Shown: piece by piece, positions 26,196 through 35,425 of the stretch | Position numbering within the stretch: position 1 is the first letter of the stretch | Layout: the number at the start of each line of letters is the position of its first letter | Assembly: GCF_010671595.1 (NCBI RefSeq) | Contig: NZ_JAABOP010000002.1 | Location: forward strand, 496,001 to 560,000 | Source: Muriicola jejuensis | Lineage (GTDB): Bacteria; Bacteroidota; Bacteroidia; Flavobacteriales; Flavobacteriaceae | Reading direction: 5' to 3' | DNA: 64,000 nucleotides | Position numbers and translations under genes: made by a program | Notes under the pieces: model-generated | What the model was told of the DNA's origin: nothing | Database searches by the model: none | The model's input: only the letters and a program-made list of their open reading frames with translations

Positions 26196-26711
26196 CTAAT
26201 TTTGCATGAGATACATCATAATTCCTGAGAAATCCCCATAGGCCTGTTGATAAATGATCTTGCCTTCTGGGTTGAAATCAAAGGACTCGTACAATTTGAT
26301 CCTGCCTGAACGGGCCTCGGTGGAATCCGTGGCGGGGAGGGTCACTTCCCATTCAGAATAATGCCTTACGGACCCGTCCATTTTCCGGGTATCCGAATTC
26401 ACTCCTGGCAATAAAGTGGGCGGATCGGTTACCAATCGAAAATCAAAGGTGTTCCACATTTCCTTGTCGTACACCTTCATTTCTTCGAGGCTTACGGAAT
26501 CCTTTTCCGCACCAAATTCGGTACTGAGCATTACAAAATCAGGGGCGTACATAGAGTAGTCCAGGTTCTCGTTCTGCCATCCTTTCAGATTGGCTAATAC
26601 GGTTTTGGAGTTTGCTTCAAAAGCTTCCTTGGCCGCTTTTTCTTCCTGACTCTCTGCCTGGCAGCTCAAGAGTAGGACACTGAGAAGGGCAATAGCCCAA
26701 AGTTTTTTCAT
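26196..26711 (-). CDS. lipoprotein with NTF2/SnoaL-like fold
   Basis: A 171-residue lipoprotein (signal ending SVLLLSCQAES, lipid Cys near residue 17). The body has alternating helix and strand with DYSMYAPDFVMLSTEFGAEKDSVSLEEM and HYSEWEVTLPATDS, resembling an SnoaL/NTF2-like small-molecule fold. No catalytic residues can be assigned. Single gene. Confidence 0.72.
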   Translation of the reverse strand: MKKLWAIALLSVLLLSCQAESQEEKAAKEAFEANSKTVLANLKGWQNENLDYSMYAPDFVMLSTEFGAEKDSVSLEEMKVYDKEMWNTFDFRLVTDPPTLLPGVNSDTRKMDGSVRHYSEWEVTLPATDSTEARSGRIKLYESFDFNPEGKIIYQQAYGDFSGIMMYLMQN

Positions 26712-26805
26712 TTTACTGGTTATTAATTGGTTATATTGATAAAAGTAGGGAATAATTCCATCACTTCCACATGTATTTCCGGACCCGGATGGGCGAACCG
26801 TACGC

Positions 26806-28086
26806 CTATGGTTTTTTAACCAACATTCCCCCTTTCATGACAAAGGCGACCTCCCTCATCAGGCTGATATCCAAAGTAGGGTCCCCTTTAACCCCAATTA
26901 TATCGGCCATCATGTCCTTTTTAATCTCGCCCAGTCCTTCCAGGTGGAACACCCCGGCATTTATGCGGGTTGCTGATCTGAGGGCATCCAGGGCAGGCAT
27001 GCCGTATGCCACCATCAATTCGAGTTCCCGGTAGTTCTCCCCGTGTGCATATACTCCCACATCTCCTCCGAAAGCGATGGTCACTCCGGATTCGAGGGCG
27101 ATTTGGAAGGACCTTTTCTTATTTATGATCCGTTCGGTGTCCGGATCCCTGAGCGGATCCCATCCCCTGTAGCGTTCAATGGCATGTCCGGCCGCCAGGG
27201 TAGGGCAGAGGGCCACTTTTTTCTGTCTCATCAGATCGAATACCTCCCGGGTCCCCCCGTCACCGTGTTCTATGGTCTCCACTCCTGCCATGACCGCTCT
27301 TCGCATTCCTTCCGGGGTGCTGGCATGGGCCACGACGTATGATCCGGCGGATGTGGCCGCATCCACCATGGCCTTCAGTTCTTCAGGCAGGAAAGTAGGC
27401 TGGGAGGCAGCGCCTGCCTTCCAGCGGTAATCGGCGTATACTTTTATAAAATCCGCCCCGTTCCCCAGTTGACGTCGGACGGCCCTGATAGCCTCGTCCT
27501 TTCCACTTACCGCTTCCGCCCCCAATGGGACCACAACCCCATCGTGAAAGCCTTTAGGACCATAGGCCCCCGTAGCGACGATGGCCGGACCTGCCACCAG
27601 TAAACGCGGCCCGGGAATGATCCTTTCCTCTATGGTCTTTTTTAAGGCGATATCAGCGTATCCCGCCCCTTCAGAACCCAGATCGCGCATGGTCGTGATC
27701 CCGGCCATCAGCGATTTTTCGGCGTGTACACCTCCCCTGATCGCACGTTCAGCAGGTGATTCGACCAACACCTGGTCATTCCAGGAAGTCTCATTGTACG
27801 GATGCAGGAGGAGGTGAGAATGGCCTTCTATGAGCCCGGGAAGCAGGGTATACCCCTCCAGGGAGATCTGCTCTGTACCGGGTTTGGCCTTCCAGAGATC
27901 TTCCGGTCCGGCGTAGCTGATCCTTTCGCCCTCGATCTCCACAACCCAGCCTGTGTGCAGGGTCTGTCCGTCAAATACGCGGTCTGGCTTTAAGAGGATC
28001 TGTCCCACACTGGCCTGTACACAAAAGAATAAAATGGCCAAAAGCCCTGTTTTCTTTAATACACTTAGTAATTTCTCGGTTTTCAT
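26806..28086 (-). CDS. exported amidohydrolase, imidazolonepropionase-like
   Basis: A 426-residue protein with a signal peptide (VQASVGQ) and an amidohydrolase TIM barrel of the Xaa-Pro dipeptidase/imidazolonepropionase-like branch. Metal ligands are in EGHSHLLL (HxH), the carboxylated Lys region DFIKVYADY, VVAHASTPEG, VETIEHGDG and the final Asp in FGGDVGVY. Such secreted enzymes hydrolyse dipeptides or cyclic amides. It follows the lipoprotein paralogue with no spacer, so the two are cotranslated. Confidence 0.9.
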   Translation of the reverse strand: MKTEKLLSVLKKTGLLAILFFCVQASVGQILLKPDRVFDGQTLHTGWVVEIEGERISYAGPEDLWKAKPGTEQISLEGYTLLPGLIEGHSHLLLHPYNETSWNDQVLVESPAERAIRGGVHAEKSLMAGITTMRDLGSEGAGYADIALKKTIEERIIPGPRLLVAGPAIVATGAYGPKGFHDGVVVPLGAEAVSGKDEAIRAVRRQLGNGADFIKVYADYRWKAGAASQPTFLPEELKAMVDAATSAGSYVVAHASTPEGMRRAVMAGVETIEHGDGGTREVFDLMRQKKVALCPTLAAGHAIERYRGWDPLRDPDTERIINKKRSFQIALESGVTIAFGGDVGVYAHGENYRELELMVAYGMPALDALRSATRINAGVFHLEGLGEIKKDMMADIIGVKGDPTLDISLMREVAFVMKGGMLVKKP

Positions 28087-29460
28087 CTATCTTTCTTTAG
28101 CGCGGGTTGCGATCACATTGAGTTTTTTGTCCAGGGTCTTTCTATCGAGCCACTTTCCCCTGACCATGACGCCCTCTATTTTTTTTAAGGCCTCAAGATC
28201 CTGAAGCGGATTCTCCCTAAGGAGGATGAGATCGGCCTCCAGGCCATCCGCAATCCTTCCAAATTTGTCCTCCTCATCAAAGAAAAGGGCAGGGTTTAAG
28301 GTCCCGCTTTTCAGGATCTCCTGTTTACTCATCCCCGCAGCCTCCATTCCGCGTATCTCGTGGTGGATGGAAAACCCGGGGACGTTAAACAATTGGGGAG
28401 CGTCTGAGCCCAACAGTATACCATATCCGCCATCGCTCAGCGCTTTGATCAGTTGTTGGCGAATAGAATGGAATTTCTCCCATCCCTCTTTAGTGAATCC
28501 TGTGGCGGGTGCAGTGGATTGTTCCTTTCGTATCTTCCAATTGGTCAGCGTGGTCACCGGCATGTATTTCATTTCTGGCTCAGCGAGCAGTGCTTCCGCG
28601 GATACAGGGGCAAACCATCGCTCAAAAAGGCTTTGTGTGGGTACGATCCATACTTTGTGCTCCCTCGAAAGGTTTACCAGGGAAGGGATAAGAGCCGGAT
28701 CGGCCAGGGTCGTGAAGTTATATCCAAAGAACCCATTGGCTGTTGGGTCTGCGTTCATATCCTCCGGGACCAAACCCTCCAGGAAACCATCTACATGATC
28801 GATAGAGGCATACCCGCTCATTAGGGCGTGTCTGATCCCGACATCCACAGGTACGTGCCCGGCAAAAGGGATCCCGGTCTCACGGGCCGTGGCCACGAGT
28901 ACATCAAAGACCTCCCTTTTGATCCCCGGGTGTATTTTCAGAAAATCATACCCGTCCTTCTGGTACTGGGTCACTTTTTCCCTTGCCTCTTCCGGAGTTT
29001 GAACGGAATTACCGTTGAGGGACGGACTGGAAGTGAAGATCCTGGGCCCCAGGACCTCTCCACTCTCTACTTGTTCTCTGAGTTCCAAATGGGAAGGGTG
29101 CCCCAGCATCCCCCTTATGGTCGTGATCCCGTTGGCGAGGTAAAGCAGGAGGGTCTCCTCCACACTTTCCCGGCTGGCGGGAGGAGAGGGGATATGGGCG
29201 TGCATCTCTGCCAGGCCGGGCATGAGGAACATCCCACGCCCGTCGATCACGGTTTTGTAGGATGAATCTTCCGGCTTTGAGGTTGTGATCCCGATGATCA
29301 ACCCGGCATCGATCTCCACGAAGCTATGATCGTGCAGACTGCCATCTGAGGGATCCACCAGGGTCACATCGGCGATCAGGAAATCCTTCTCTGATTTAGG
29401 CTTAGGTTCACGGCATCCAAGCGCAAATAGTGCAATAAGGAGGAAGATATTGATTTTCAT
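28087..29460 (-). CDS. amidohydrolase lipoprotein
   Basis: A 457-residue lipoprotein (lipid Cys near residue 16, ALFALGCREP) with an amidohydrolase barrel: AEMHAHIPSP (HxH), DFLKIHPGI (carboxylated Lys region), FAGHVPVDVG, ASIDHVDG and LLGSDAP. It is a divergent paralogue of the next gene. One enzyme is anchored and one soluble, which suggests sequential use of the same kind of peptide or amide substrate. Confidence 0.9.
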   Translation of the reverse strand: MKINIFLLIALFALGCREPKPKSEKDFLIADVTLVDPSDGSLHDHSFVEIDAGLIIGITTSKPEDSSYKTVIDGRGMFLMPGLAEMHAHIPSPPASRESVEETLLLYLANGITTIRGMLGHPSHLELREQVESGEVLGPRIFTSSPSLNGNSVQTPEEAREKVTQYQKDGYDFLKIHPGIKREVFDVLVATARETGIPFAGHVPVDVGIRHALMSGYASIDHVDGFLEGLVPEDMNADPTANGFFGYNFTTLADPALIPSLVNLSREHKVWIVPTQSLFERWFAPVSAEALLAEPEMKYMPVTTLTNWKIRKEQSTAPATGFTKEGWEKFHSIRQQLIKALSDGGYGILLGSDAPQLFNVPGFSIHHEIRGMEAAGMSKQEILKSGTLNPALFFDEEDKFGRIADGLEADLILLRENPLQDLEALKKIEGVMVRGKWLDRKTLDKKLNVIATRAKER

Positions 29461-29561
29461 AGGTTAAGGGTTTTCGATTGCTTCCCCATACCCGGGGTAG
29501 CCCAGAAAGGTAAAAAGAATTCCGGACAGCCCTTTCAGAAACCTTTAAAAATCAAACAAAA

Positions 29562-31190
29562 TCAGTCGCGGAGCTCCATAGGAACCACCAAGAAGTTTGG
29601 GTCTGTGATCATCTTCTCAATGCCCTCGATCTTTTCCGTTTTCCAGTCGGTTTTGGGGAAGAGCCAGTGAGACTCATCATCTGCATAGACCCGAACAGGC
29701 ATATCGAATCCGGGAACCACCCGGGTGTAGCGGTAAGTGATCTCCCCTTCTGAAAGGCGGTACTCCAGGACGGGGATCATGGTCGTACGCAGGTATTGTT
29801 CAAAGAATTCGGTAAGGTCGATGCCCGATCTGGCACTGATGTAATCCTCAACCTGTTGGGTGGTGACCGTCTGGTGATAGAACTCTTCGTTCAACCCCCG
29901 GAGGATACTGCGCCACTTCTCATCATCTTCCAGCAATTGCCGGAGGGTATGAAGCATATTGGCACCTTTGTAATACATATCGCTGGAACCTGTCTTGTTG
30001 ACTCCATATGGCCCGATCACGGGCCTGTCGTTGCGAATTTTTCTCCTTGTTCCTATTACGTACTCAGCAGAGGCTTGTTTCCCAAAGTGGTAATCCAGGT
30101 AGAGGTTTTCCGAATAGGCGGTAAAACCCTCATGAACCCACATGTCTGCTATGTCCTTGTAGGTGATGTTGTTGGCGAACCACTCATGCCCGGCTTCGTG
30201 TATGATGATAAAATCGAATTTCAGGCCCCAGCCGGTACCGGAGAGGTCCATCCCGAGGTAGCCGTTCTGGTATTTGTTCCCATAGGTCACCGAACTCTGG
30301 TGTTCCATCCCCAGGTAAGGGACCTCCACCAGTTTGAAGCTGTCCTCGTAAAAGGGATAGGGCCCGAACCAGTGTTCGAAGGCCTCCAGCATCATCGGAA
30401 CCTGTGCAAATTGCCTTTTGGCATCCTCGAGGTTATCGCGAAGGACATAATAGGACAGGTCCAGCTTCCCCTTCTCCCCTTCATATGTGTTCTCAAAGTG
30501 CACGTAATCCCCAATATTGACGTTCACCCCGTAATTGTTGATGGGGTTGCTCACATACCATTCATAGGCGATCTGCTCCCCTTTGTTCACAGTATTTTTG
30601 AGTCGGCCATTGGCCACACCTATCAATCCTTTGGGCACCGTTACACTGATAGCCATACTGTCTACCTCGTCGTACATATGGTCTTTGTTGGGCCACCATA
30701 CACTGGCACCCAGGCCCTGGCAGGAGGTCGCGATAAATGGCGTCCCGTTTCTGTCCTCCTTCCATGAAAATCCCCCGTCCCAGGGTGCGTTCACTGCTTC
30801 CCTTGGCTTTCCAGAATAGGACACCTCGATTTCTGCCACAGACCCTGCTTCCTGTTTTTCCCTCAGGGTGATAAAATGGGCATTTCCCTTTGAACAATAG
30901 TCCAATGGCACTCCATTTTGGGTTATGACCCCTATTTTCAGAGGGGGCTGAAGGTCTATCTGCATGACCTGACTTTCTTCCAGGACTTTGTAGCGGATCC
31001 TGTTTTTCCCTTCGATATATTTCTGGGCCGGATCAACGGTCACCTGTAGGTCGTAGAACAACAGGTCCCACCAGGCCCTTTCTGGGGTGATGCTCCCTCT
31101 CAGAGTGTCCTGCTGGGTGAAGACCCGACCTTGAGTATACGCGCAGGGAATGGAAACGGCAAGGAGGAGAAGAATTACACACTTTTTCAT
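29562..31190 (-). CDS. exported M1-family metallopeptidase
   Basis: A 542-residue aminopeptidase with a signal peptide (SIPCAYTQ). The M1 signature is complete: GMEHQ at 294-298 (exopeptidase GxMEN equivalent), zinc motif HEAGH at 331-335 and the third ligand Glu354 in WVHEGFTAYSE. It is shorter than aminopeptidase N (about 870), lacking the long C-terminal domain. Role: peptide trimming in the periplasm or outside the cell. It follows the DUF2268 gene by 10 bases in a peptidase-rich operon. Confidence 0.92.
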   Translation of the reverse strand: MKKCVILLLLAVSIPCAYTQGRVFTQQDTLRGSITPERAWWDLLFYDLQVTVDPAQKYIEGKNRIRYKVLEESQVMQIDLQPPLKIGVITQNGVPLDYCSKGNAHFITLREKQEAGSVAEIEVSYSGKPREAVNAPWDGGFSWKEDRNGTPFIATSCQGLGASVWWPNKDHMYDEVDSMAISVTVPKGLIGVANGRLKNTVNKGEQIAYEWYVSNPINNYGVNVNIGDYVHFENTYEGEKGKLDLSYYVLRDNLEDAKRQFAQVPMMLEAFEHWFGPYPFYEDSFKLVEVPYLGMEHQSSVTYGNKYQNGYLGMDLSGTGWGLKFDFIIIHEAGHEWFANNITYKDIADMWVHEGFTAYSENLYLDYHFGKQASAEYVIGTRRKIRNDRPVIGPYGVNKTGSSDMYYKGANMLHTLRQLLEDDEKWRSILRGLNEEFYHQTVTTQQVEDYISARSGIDLTEFFEQYLRTTMIPVLEYRLSEGEITYRYTRVVPGFDMPVRVYADDESHWLFPKTDWKTEKIEGIEKMITDPNFLVVPMELRD

Positions 31191-31200
31191 AGGGTACGAT

Positions 31201-32526
31201 TTATATATCTGGGTCTTCTTCCATTAGGTAGCTGAAATCACTTCCCTTAAGAATGGAGGTCATGTCGTCCGTATTCAGGAGATCTGCCAGGGCACGTCTT
31301 TTGTCCGGCGCATTGCGGTAATAGGATCTGGTGATGAGGTAACCCATGGCATATCCCAGATCGGCAGGTCTGTCCTCTATGGAACCTCCGTTGTAAAGCC
31401 AAAGAGAGAGGTCATCCGAAAAGAGGTCCTCACGGAGTTGCCAGGCCACCTGTTTGAGGTTTTCCGGCTGACTCAGATAACTCAGTTGGGCTGATTCCAC
31501 GGGAATTCCGGATGCCAGTTCCCTGAGAAAATCACATACGCCTTCTTCAATAACTTTATAGAGGACTGTGTCTTCGTGAAGCGTATCCGAATAATTCTGC
31601 TGATAATGCATGAGTTCATGCAGGATGAGCTGGGGAAGGGAATTGAATTCCATAATAGCCTCCTGCTGCCAGTCGTTCAGCTCATTCACGGGCATGGAGG
31701 AAGACCTTCCGAACATGTCGCCCCCTATAAAAAGGCCAATTTCAGAGGCAGTTCCGCCCGAGTTCAAAAGACCCGGCACAACGTAGACCTTGGGAAAGAC
31801 AGCCTCCGGATACAGGGTCTTGAAGTTCTTCAGGGCTTCCAGGGTCTTGTCGCGTAGGGCCATCAGGCTGTCCCTTTGCATCCTGGTCTTCAGATAGGTA
31901 TAATACTTTGGAGCCCCATTGATCATCTGGCCGAACATCTGATCTGTGCTGTAATACCGAATCGCATAATAGTCCCTGATCTCAGGTGGACCTTCCAGGA
32001 TATAGGCTTTGAGGATCTGCCGTGCACTGTCAGGGTGGGCCACGGCTTCCTCAAAATACGGCCAGAAAAGATCCATGGCCCTGGATTCTACATCGAAGTT
32101 AGACACGTTCCTAAGGATGGCCCTCAGAGAGTCCAGCCTGGCGTTCAGCCTTTTGTATTCAGGGTTGTCTATCCCTTTCAGCCCCTGGAATTTTCCAAGA
32201 ATGCCAGGGTTGGCCATGCCGCGGTCAATAGCATTGTGGAGGTGGGAAACAGCAGAATCCTTATTGCCCGAGAGCAGGTAGAGGGAAGCGGCCTCCACAA
32301 AGAGTTCGGAAGACTGGAGGTCGGTATTGGCCTCAGTGATCTTTCTGGCCAGCTGGGCGTATTTGCCTTTGTTTTCCAGTTGTTCGTAATCCCTGAAAAC
32401 GATATTGAGGTCCGGAAGTGCTCCCAGATCTTTTTTCGCGGTCCTGTTTTCCTTTTGCTCCAGGCAACCCAGGAAGGCCAGGGCAGTGATGCCTCCTAAT
32501 AAAAAACGCCTGGTGTTGAATTTCAT
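31201..32526 (-). CDS. DUF2268/GldB-related protease-like lipoprotein
   Basis: A 441-residue lipoprotein (ALAFLGCLEQ, lipid Cys near residue 21). The N-terminal half has TPR-like helices (SSELFVEAASLYLLSGNKDSA). The second half carries a zinc-protease-like motif, LILHELMHYQQNY (HExxH), and VIEEGVCDFLRELASG, typical of DUF2268. GldB, needed for gliding motility, belongs to the same broad family, but this gene lacks a gld neighbour. Proteolytic activity is inferred. It lies 9 bases after the M28 peptidase. Confidence 0.87.
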   Translation of the reverse strand: MKFNTRRFLLGGITALAFLGCLEQKENRTAKKDLGALPDLNIVFRDYEQLENKGKYAQLARKITEANTDLQSSELFVEAASLYLLSGNKDSAVSHLHNAIDRGMANPGILGKFQGLKGIDNPEYKRLNARLDSLRAILRNVSNFDVESRAMDLFWPYFEEAVAHPDSARQILKAYILEGPPEIRDYYAIRYYSTDQMFGQMINGAPKYYTYLKTRMQRDSLMALRDKTLEALKNFKTLYPEAVFPKVYVVPGLLNSGGTASEIGLFIGGDMFGRSSSMPVNELNDWQQEAIMEFNSLPQLILHELMHYQQNYSDTLHEDTVLYKVIEEGVCDFLRELASGIPVESAQLSYLSQPENLKQVAWQLREDLFSDDLSLWLYNGGSIEDRPADLGYAMGYLITRSYYRNAPDKRRALADLLNTDDMTSILKGSDFSYLMEEDPDI

Positions 32527-32535
32527 CAGGATCTC

Positions 32536-33870
32536 CTAGTTTCTGAAAATGCCGTTGGGGAAGACCACGGGACTTTCAAAGCCCGTTGCACTTACTGCCG
32601 ACACTCCAAAGAAATAATTGTCTATTACGATACCATCGAGAGTGAATTCGTTGACATTCCCCACATATCGGGAGTAATCCCAGGTAGGGGAGGTGGTATC
32701 CCTCCAGTAGATCTTATATCCGGCAGCACCCTCCGAGGCACTCCATTTTAATTTGGCGGAAGGTTCCACTATACCGCCGATCTGGACCTCCTTGGGTGCG
32801 GGCGGTGCCCATGCAAGGGAGGCCAGGTTGATCGCATTGACCGCCGTAAGTTTGGCCGCGTACTCAAAATTGACGTGCTCCAGTACATCCCCATAAGCGA
32901 TCCCATCCTCAACCCTGATATCCTGGTGTTGCTGGGTGTAATTCTCGTGGGCCTCCATGATCCGGATCCCTGCAAAACCCTGGTCGTTGAAAGGGCGGTG
33001 GTGCCCTCCTCTCCCGAACCTGTCGAGGCGGTAGATCATCATGGGATTCATTTCGGGCATATAGGTTTTGGTCGTCTTATGGACGTATCGGGCCAGCTGG
33101 CGGGAGATCCCATCCACCTCACCTCCGTAAAACCTCCTGGCGCCGCGCTCCCGGTCTGTTTCCGTAGGCGGAACCGGTTCCGAAAAGATCCTGAAATCCC
33201 TGTTGCTCACAACCCCATCGACACCTTTTATATTGCCGATCATGTCATTGTTGAGGATGCCTATGATTTCCCAGCCTTTTTCCTTGGCGTATTCCGCCAG
33301 GAATTTGCCCCCGAAGAGCCCTTGTTCTTCTCCCGAAAGTCCGACGTAGATAACGCTGTTCTCAAAACTGTACTTCGATAAGACCCTTGCCGCCTCGATG
33401 GTGCCGGCCATGCCACTGGCATTGTCATTGGCCCCCGGGGAGACATCCGTATAATTCGTCGGATCGCTGACCCTGGAATCAATGTCCCCGCTCATGATGA
33501 TATAACGGTTAGGGTATTTGGTCCCTTTTTGCAGAGCCACCACATTGACCACCATGACGTCTTTCACAATCCGCTGGTTTTCACCCTTTTTCACGAGACC
33601 TTTCTGATAGAAAACCTCCAAACAACTATCGCAATCCCCGGAGATCTTTTCAAATTCCCCTTTGATCCATCGGCGGGCTGCTCCGATGCCCCTCGTACTC
33701 GAGGTGGTATCGCTCAGCGTATGCCTGGTGCCGAACCCGACCAAGGTCGTTACATCTGCTTCGATCCGATCGACAGAAACTGCATTTACAATGTCGTAGA
33801 TATCCTTTGAAGATTGGGAAAAAGTTGCGGTTGAGACCAACAGCATCAGGGTAAAAAGGTATTTTCTCAT
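32536..33870 (-). CDS. exported M28 peptidase with C-terminal Fn3-like domain
   Basis: A 444-residue protein with a signal peptide (STATFSQ), an M28 di-zinc peptidase domain and an Fn3-like C-terminal domain (about 358-444: AKLKWSASEGAAGYKIYWRD). Visible motifs are SPGANDNASGMAG, YVGLSGEEQGLFGG and NNDMIGN. The usual SGHxDS zinc-ligand His is Asp129 (SGDIDS), while Asp131 is kept, so activity may be altered. The ATG at 33870 was chosen; a longer frame runs back into the preceding gene. It overlaps that gene by four bases (ATGA). Confidence 0.9.
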   Translation of the reverse strand: MRKYLFTLMLLVSTATFSQSSKDIYDIVNAVSVDRIEADVTTLVGFGTRHTLSDTTSSTRGIGAARRWIKGEFEKISGDCDSCLEVFYQKGLVKKGENQRIVKDVMVVNVVALQKGTKYPNRYIIMSGDIDSRVSDPTNYTDVSPGANDNASGMAGTIEAARVLSKYSFENSVIYVGLSGEEQGLFGGKFLAEYAKEKGWEIIGILNNDMIGNIKGVDGVVSNRDFRIFSEPVPPTETDRERGARRFYGGEVDGISRQLARYVHKTTKTYMPEMNPMMIYRLDRFGRGGHHRPFNDQGFAGIRIMEAHENYTQQHQDIRVEDGIAYGDVLEHVNFEYAAKLTAVNAINLASLAWAPPAPKEVQIGGIVEPSAKLKWSASEGAAGYKIYWRDTTSPTWDYSRYVGNVNEFTLDGIVIDNYFFGVSAVSATGFESPVVFPNGIFRN

Positions 33871-34214
33871 GATATATTTTTTCTGTATTTCTTTTCGAAC
33901 CAGGTCGCATGTGCAAAACAAAAGGGTCCCAGGACCGCGTAAAAGAAACCCGGAGCTCCAAAGGTAATACCTACTTTTAATATTCCGAGGATCACAGACA
34001 AAAATGCAGTGATCACATAGAGGCTGAAATGCTGGGAATAGAATAGGAGATCCAGGGAGGAATTCACGCTCCTGGTTCTTCTGTAGGCCCTGCGGTACAT
34101 AAGGGCATAACACAGGAAGATCATTGCAAATCCAAGGCCGTACATCACAAAGAGATAAGCGAGTTCATCCCGCGTGATGGCCTGGACCCCCATCCAGGAG
34201 ATGATCAGGGATTT
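33867..34214 (-). pseudogene. TMEM175-like channel, C-terminal half after in-frame stop
   Basis: Continues the same reading frame as the N-terminal half beyond a TAA at 34215-34217. Seven codons (KSLIISW) precede the first ATG at 34193, which could restart translation of 108 residues. Three TM helices are visible (LFVMYGLGFAMIFLCYALMY, SLYVITAFLSVILGILKVGI, and APGFFYAVLGPFCFAHATWF). Together the halves give the usual six-TM layout of a TMEM175/DUF1211 K+ channel subunit repeat. The stop overlaps the M28 start (ATGA). Confidence 0.8.
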
Positions 34215-34496
34215 TTATGGGAAGACATAGTACAGTACGACGAACAGGAGGACGGCGTTGTAAAAAATGATCCAGTCGTCTATATATGATGTCCGTCTGA
34301 AGAAGTTGTAGTGAATCTTCCAAAGGATCACCAGGACAAAAAAGCTGACGCCAAAACTGATAAGTCCGGAAGCCTTTGCCCCAAACCATTGAAGGCCGTC
34401 ATTCATGTCCAGATTGACCACCATCAAAGTGGCCGCGAAGGCAAATACGCCGTCACTAAAGGCCTCTACCCGATTTATATTGTGGGGGAACTTCAC
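34215..34496 (-). pseudogene. TMEM175-like channel, N-terminal half ending at premature stop
   Basis: A 93-residue N-terminal half of a TMEM175/DUF1211 family potassium channel. The family signature RxxxFSD is intact (R9, F13-S14-D15 in NRVEAFSDGVFAFAATLMV), followed by two more TM helices ending LLFVVLYYVFP. The TAA at 34215 differs by one base from a Leu codon (TTA), and the frame is open on both sides, so a single nonsense change explains the break. GTG start overlaps the stop of the upstream gene (GTGA). Confidence 0.82.
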
Positions 34497-35425
34497 GGTT
34501 TTTCCTTTGTTTTATCCGGGATCTCCCCTACGATCGCCAGGAGCCCGGAGGAGGGATCACGCGCTATTCTCGTGATACGACAGATCTCTCCTTTGGGAAG
34601 GATCCGGAAAATACTCCATGTTTCAGAATTACCCGGTTTGAATTGCAGGATCGTATGGTCAACACCGGCCAAAATGGTTCCATCGCTCAGCCAGCAAACG
34701 TCTTCCACACCCGGAGGCAGGTCTGTGATCACCTGGGTGGCACCAGAGACCGGGTCTGTGGATTTCAATTGGCGTTTCCCATCCTCCTTGTTCACAAAGC
34801 TCACCAATCCGGAGCCCGGAATGAGGTGGAGGGAACGGCCTACATTTTTCTGGAAGGTATAATTAGTTCCGTCCTTCAAGTTGGAGACAACGAGGTCCAT
34901 ACGGTCTTCTACCAGGACTGAAGAAACCAGTATTTCAGGGCTATACCAGACGTGGTAGCCCACCTTGAGGTCTTTGACCAGAGTTTTGGGTTTTCCTGTA
35001 TCCCAGTTGTATCGGTACAGACGTTGATGGCCGTCCTCATCGAGCCGAATCGCCGAGAAATCCTCGCTTTCCGGAATTCTTAAAGGGGAGTATTCCCCTC
35101 CGCCCGGGGTGTTTGTTTTCCAGGTGAGGCTGCCATCGGATAGGGTGTAAACGGCCACATCCGTCTGTCCATTCCTGTTGGAAGAGAACAGGATCATCCC
35201 ATTCGAATAAAAGGAAGGCTGATTGTCATAACCGGCATTGTTAGAGAGGTTTATGACCTCACCGGGATTTACCTGCTCTGAGGTTTCGCGGAGGTTCAGG
35301 AGGAAGACCTCTGTATCTGCCTGGGGGAAGGTCAGCGCCGGTATGGCCGTAATGAAGGCCAAAAGGCAGAACCTGTTGAGGTCAGACCTTCTTATCGGTA
35401 AAACGGGAGAGGAGATCACGGACAT
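34493..35425 (-). CDS. exported PD40/TolB-like propeller protein
   Basis: A 310-residue protein with a signal-like N-terminus (LNRFCLLAFITAIPALTFPQ) and WD40-like/PD40 repeats: NQPSFYSNGMILFSSNRNGQTDVAVY, GEYSPLRIPESEDFSAIRL, VGYHVWYSPEILVSS. A periplasmic beta-propeller of unknown partner. The start lies 44 bases inside the upstream trehalose gene, and the end overlaps the TMEM175 gene by four bases, so translation is probably coupled. Confidence 0.82.
   Translation of the reverse strand: MSVISSPVLPIRRSDLNRFCLLAFITAIPALTFPQADTEVFLLNLRETSEQVNPGEVINLSNNAGYDNQPSFYSNGMILFSSNRNGQTDVAVYTLSDGSLTWKTNTPGGGEYSPLRIPESEDFSAIRLDEDGHQRLYRYNWDTGKPKTLVKDLKVGYHVWYSPEILVSSVLVEDRMDLVVSNLKDGTNYTFQKNVGRSLHLIPGSGLVSFVNKEDGKRQLKSTDPVSGATQVITDLPPGVEDVCWLSDGTILAGVDHTILQFKPGNSETWSIFRILPKGEICRITRIARDPSSGLLAIVGEIPDKTKEKP

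Noticed and set aside
29796-30767. A 323-codon open frame antisense to the M1 metallopeptidase
   Set aside because: The sense strand has a full M1 signature and signal peptide; the antisense product resembles no family.
33871-34113. 81-residue extension of the M28 peptidase
   Set aside because: It runs antiparallel in frame to the TMEM175 gene and lacks similarity; the signal peptide starts at 33870.
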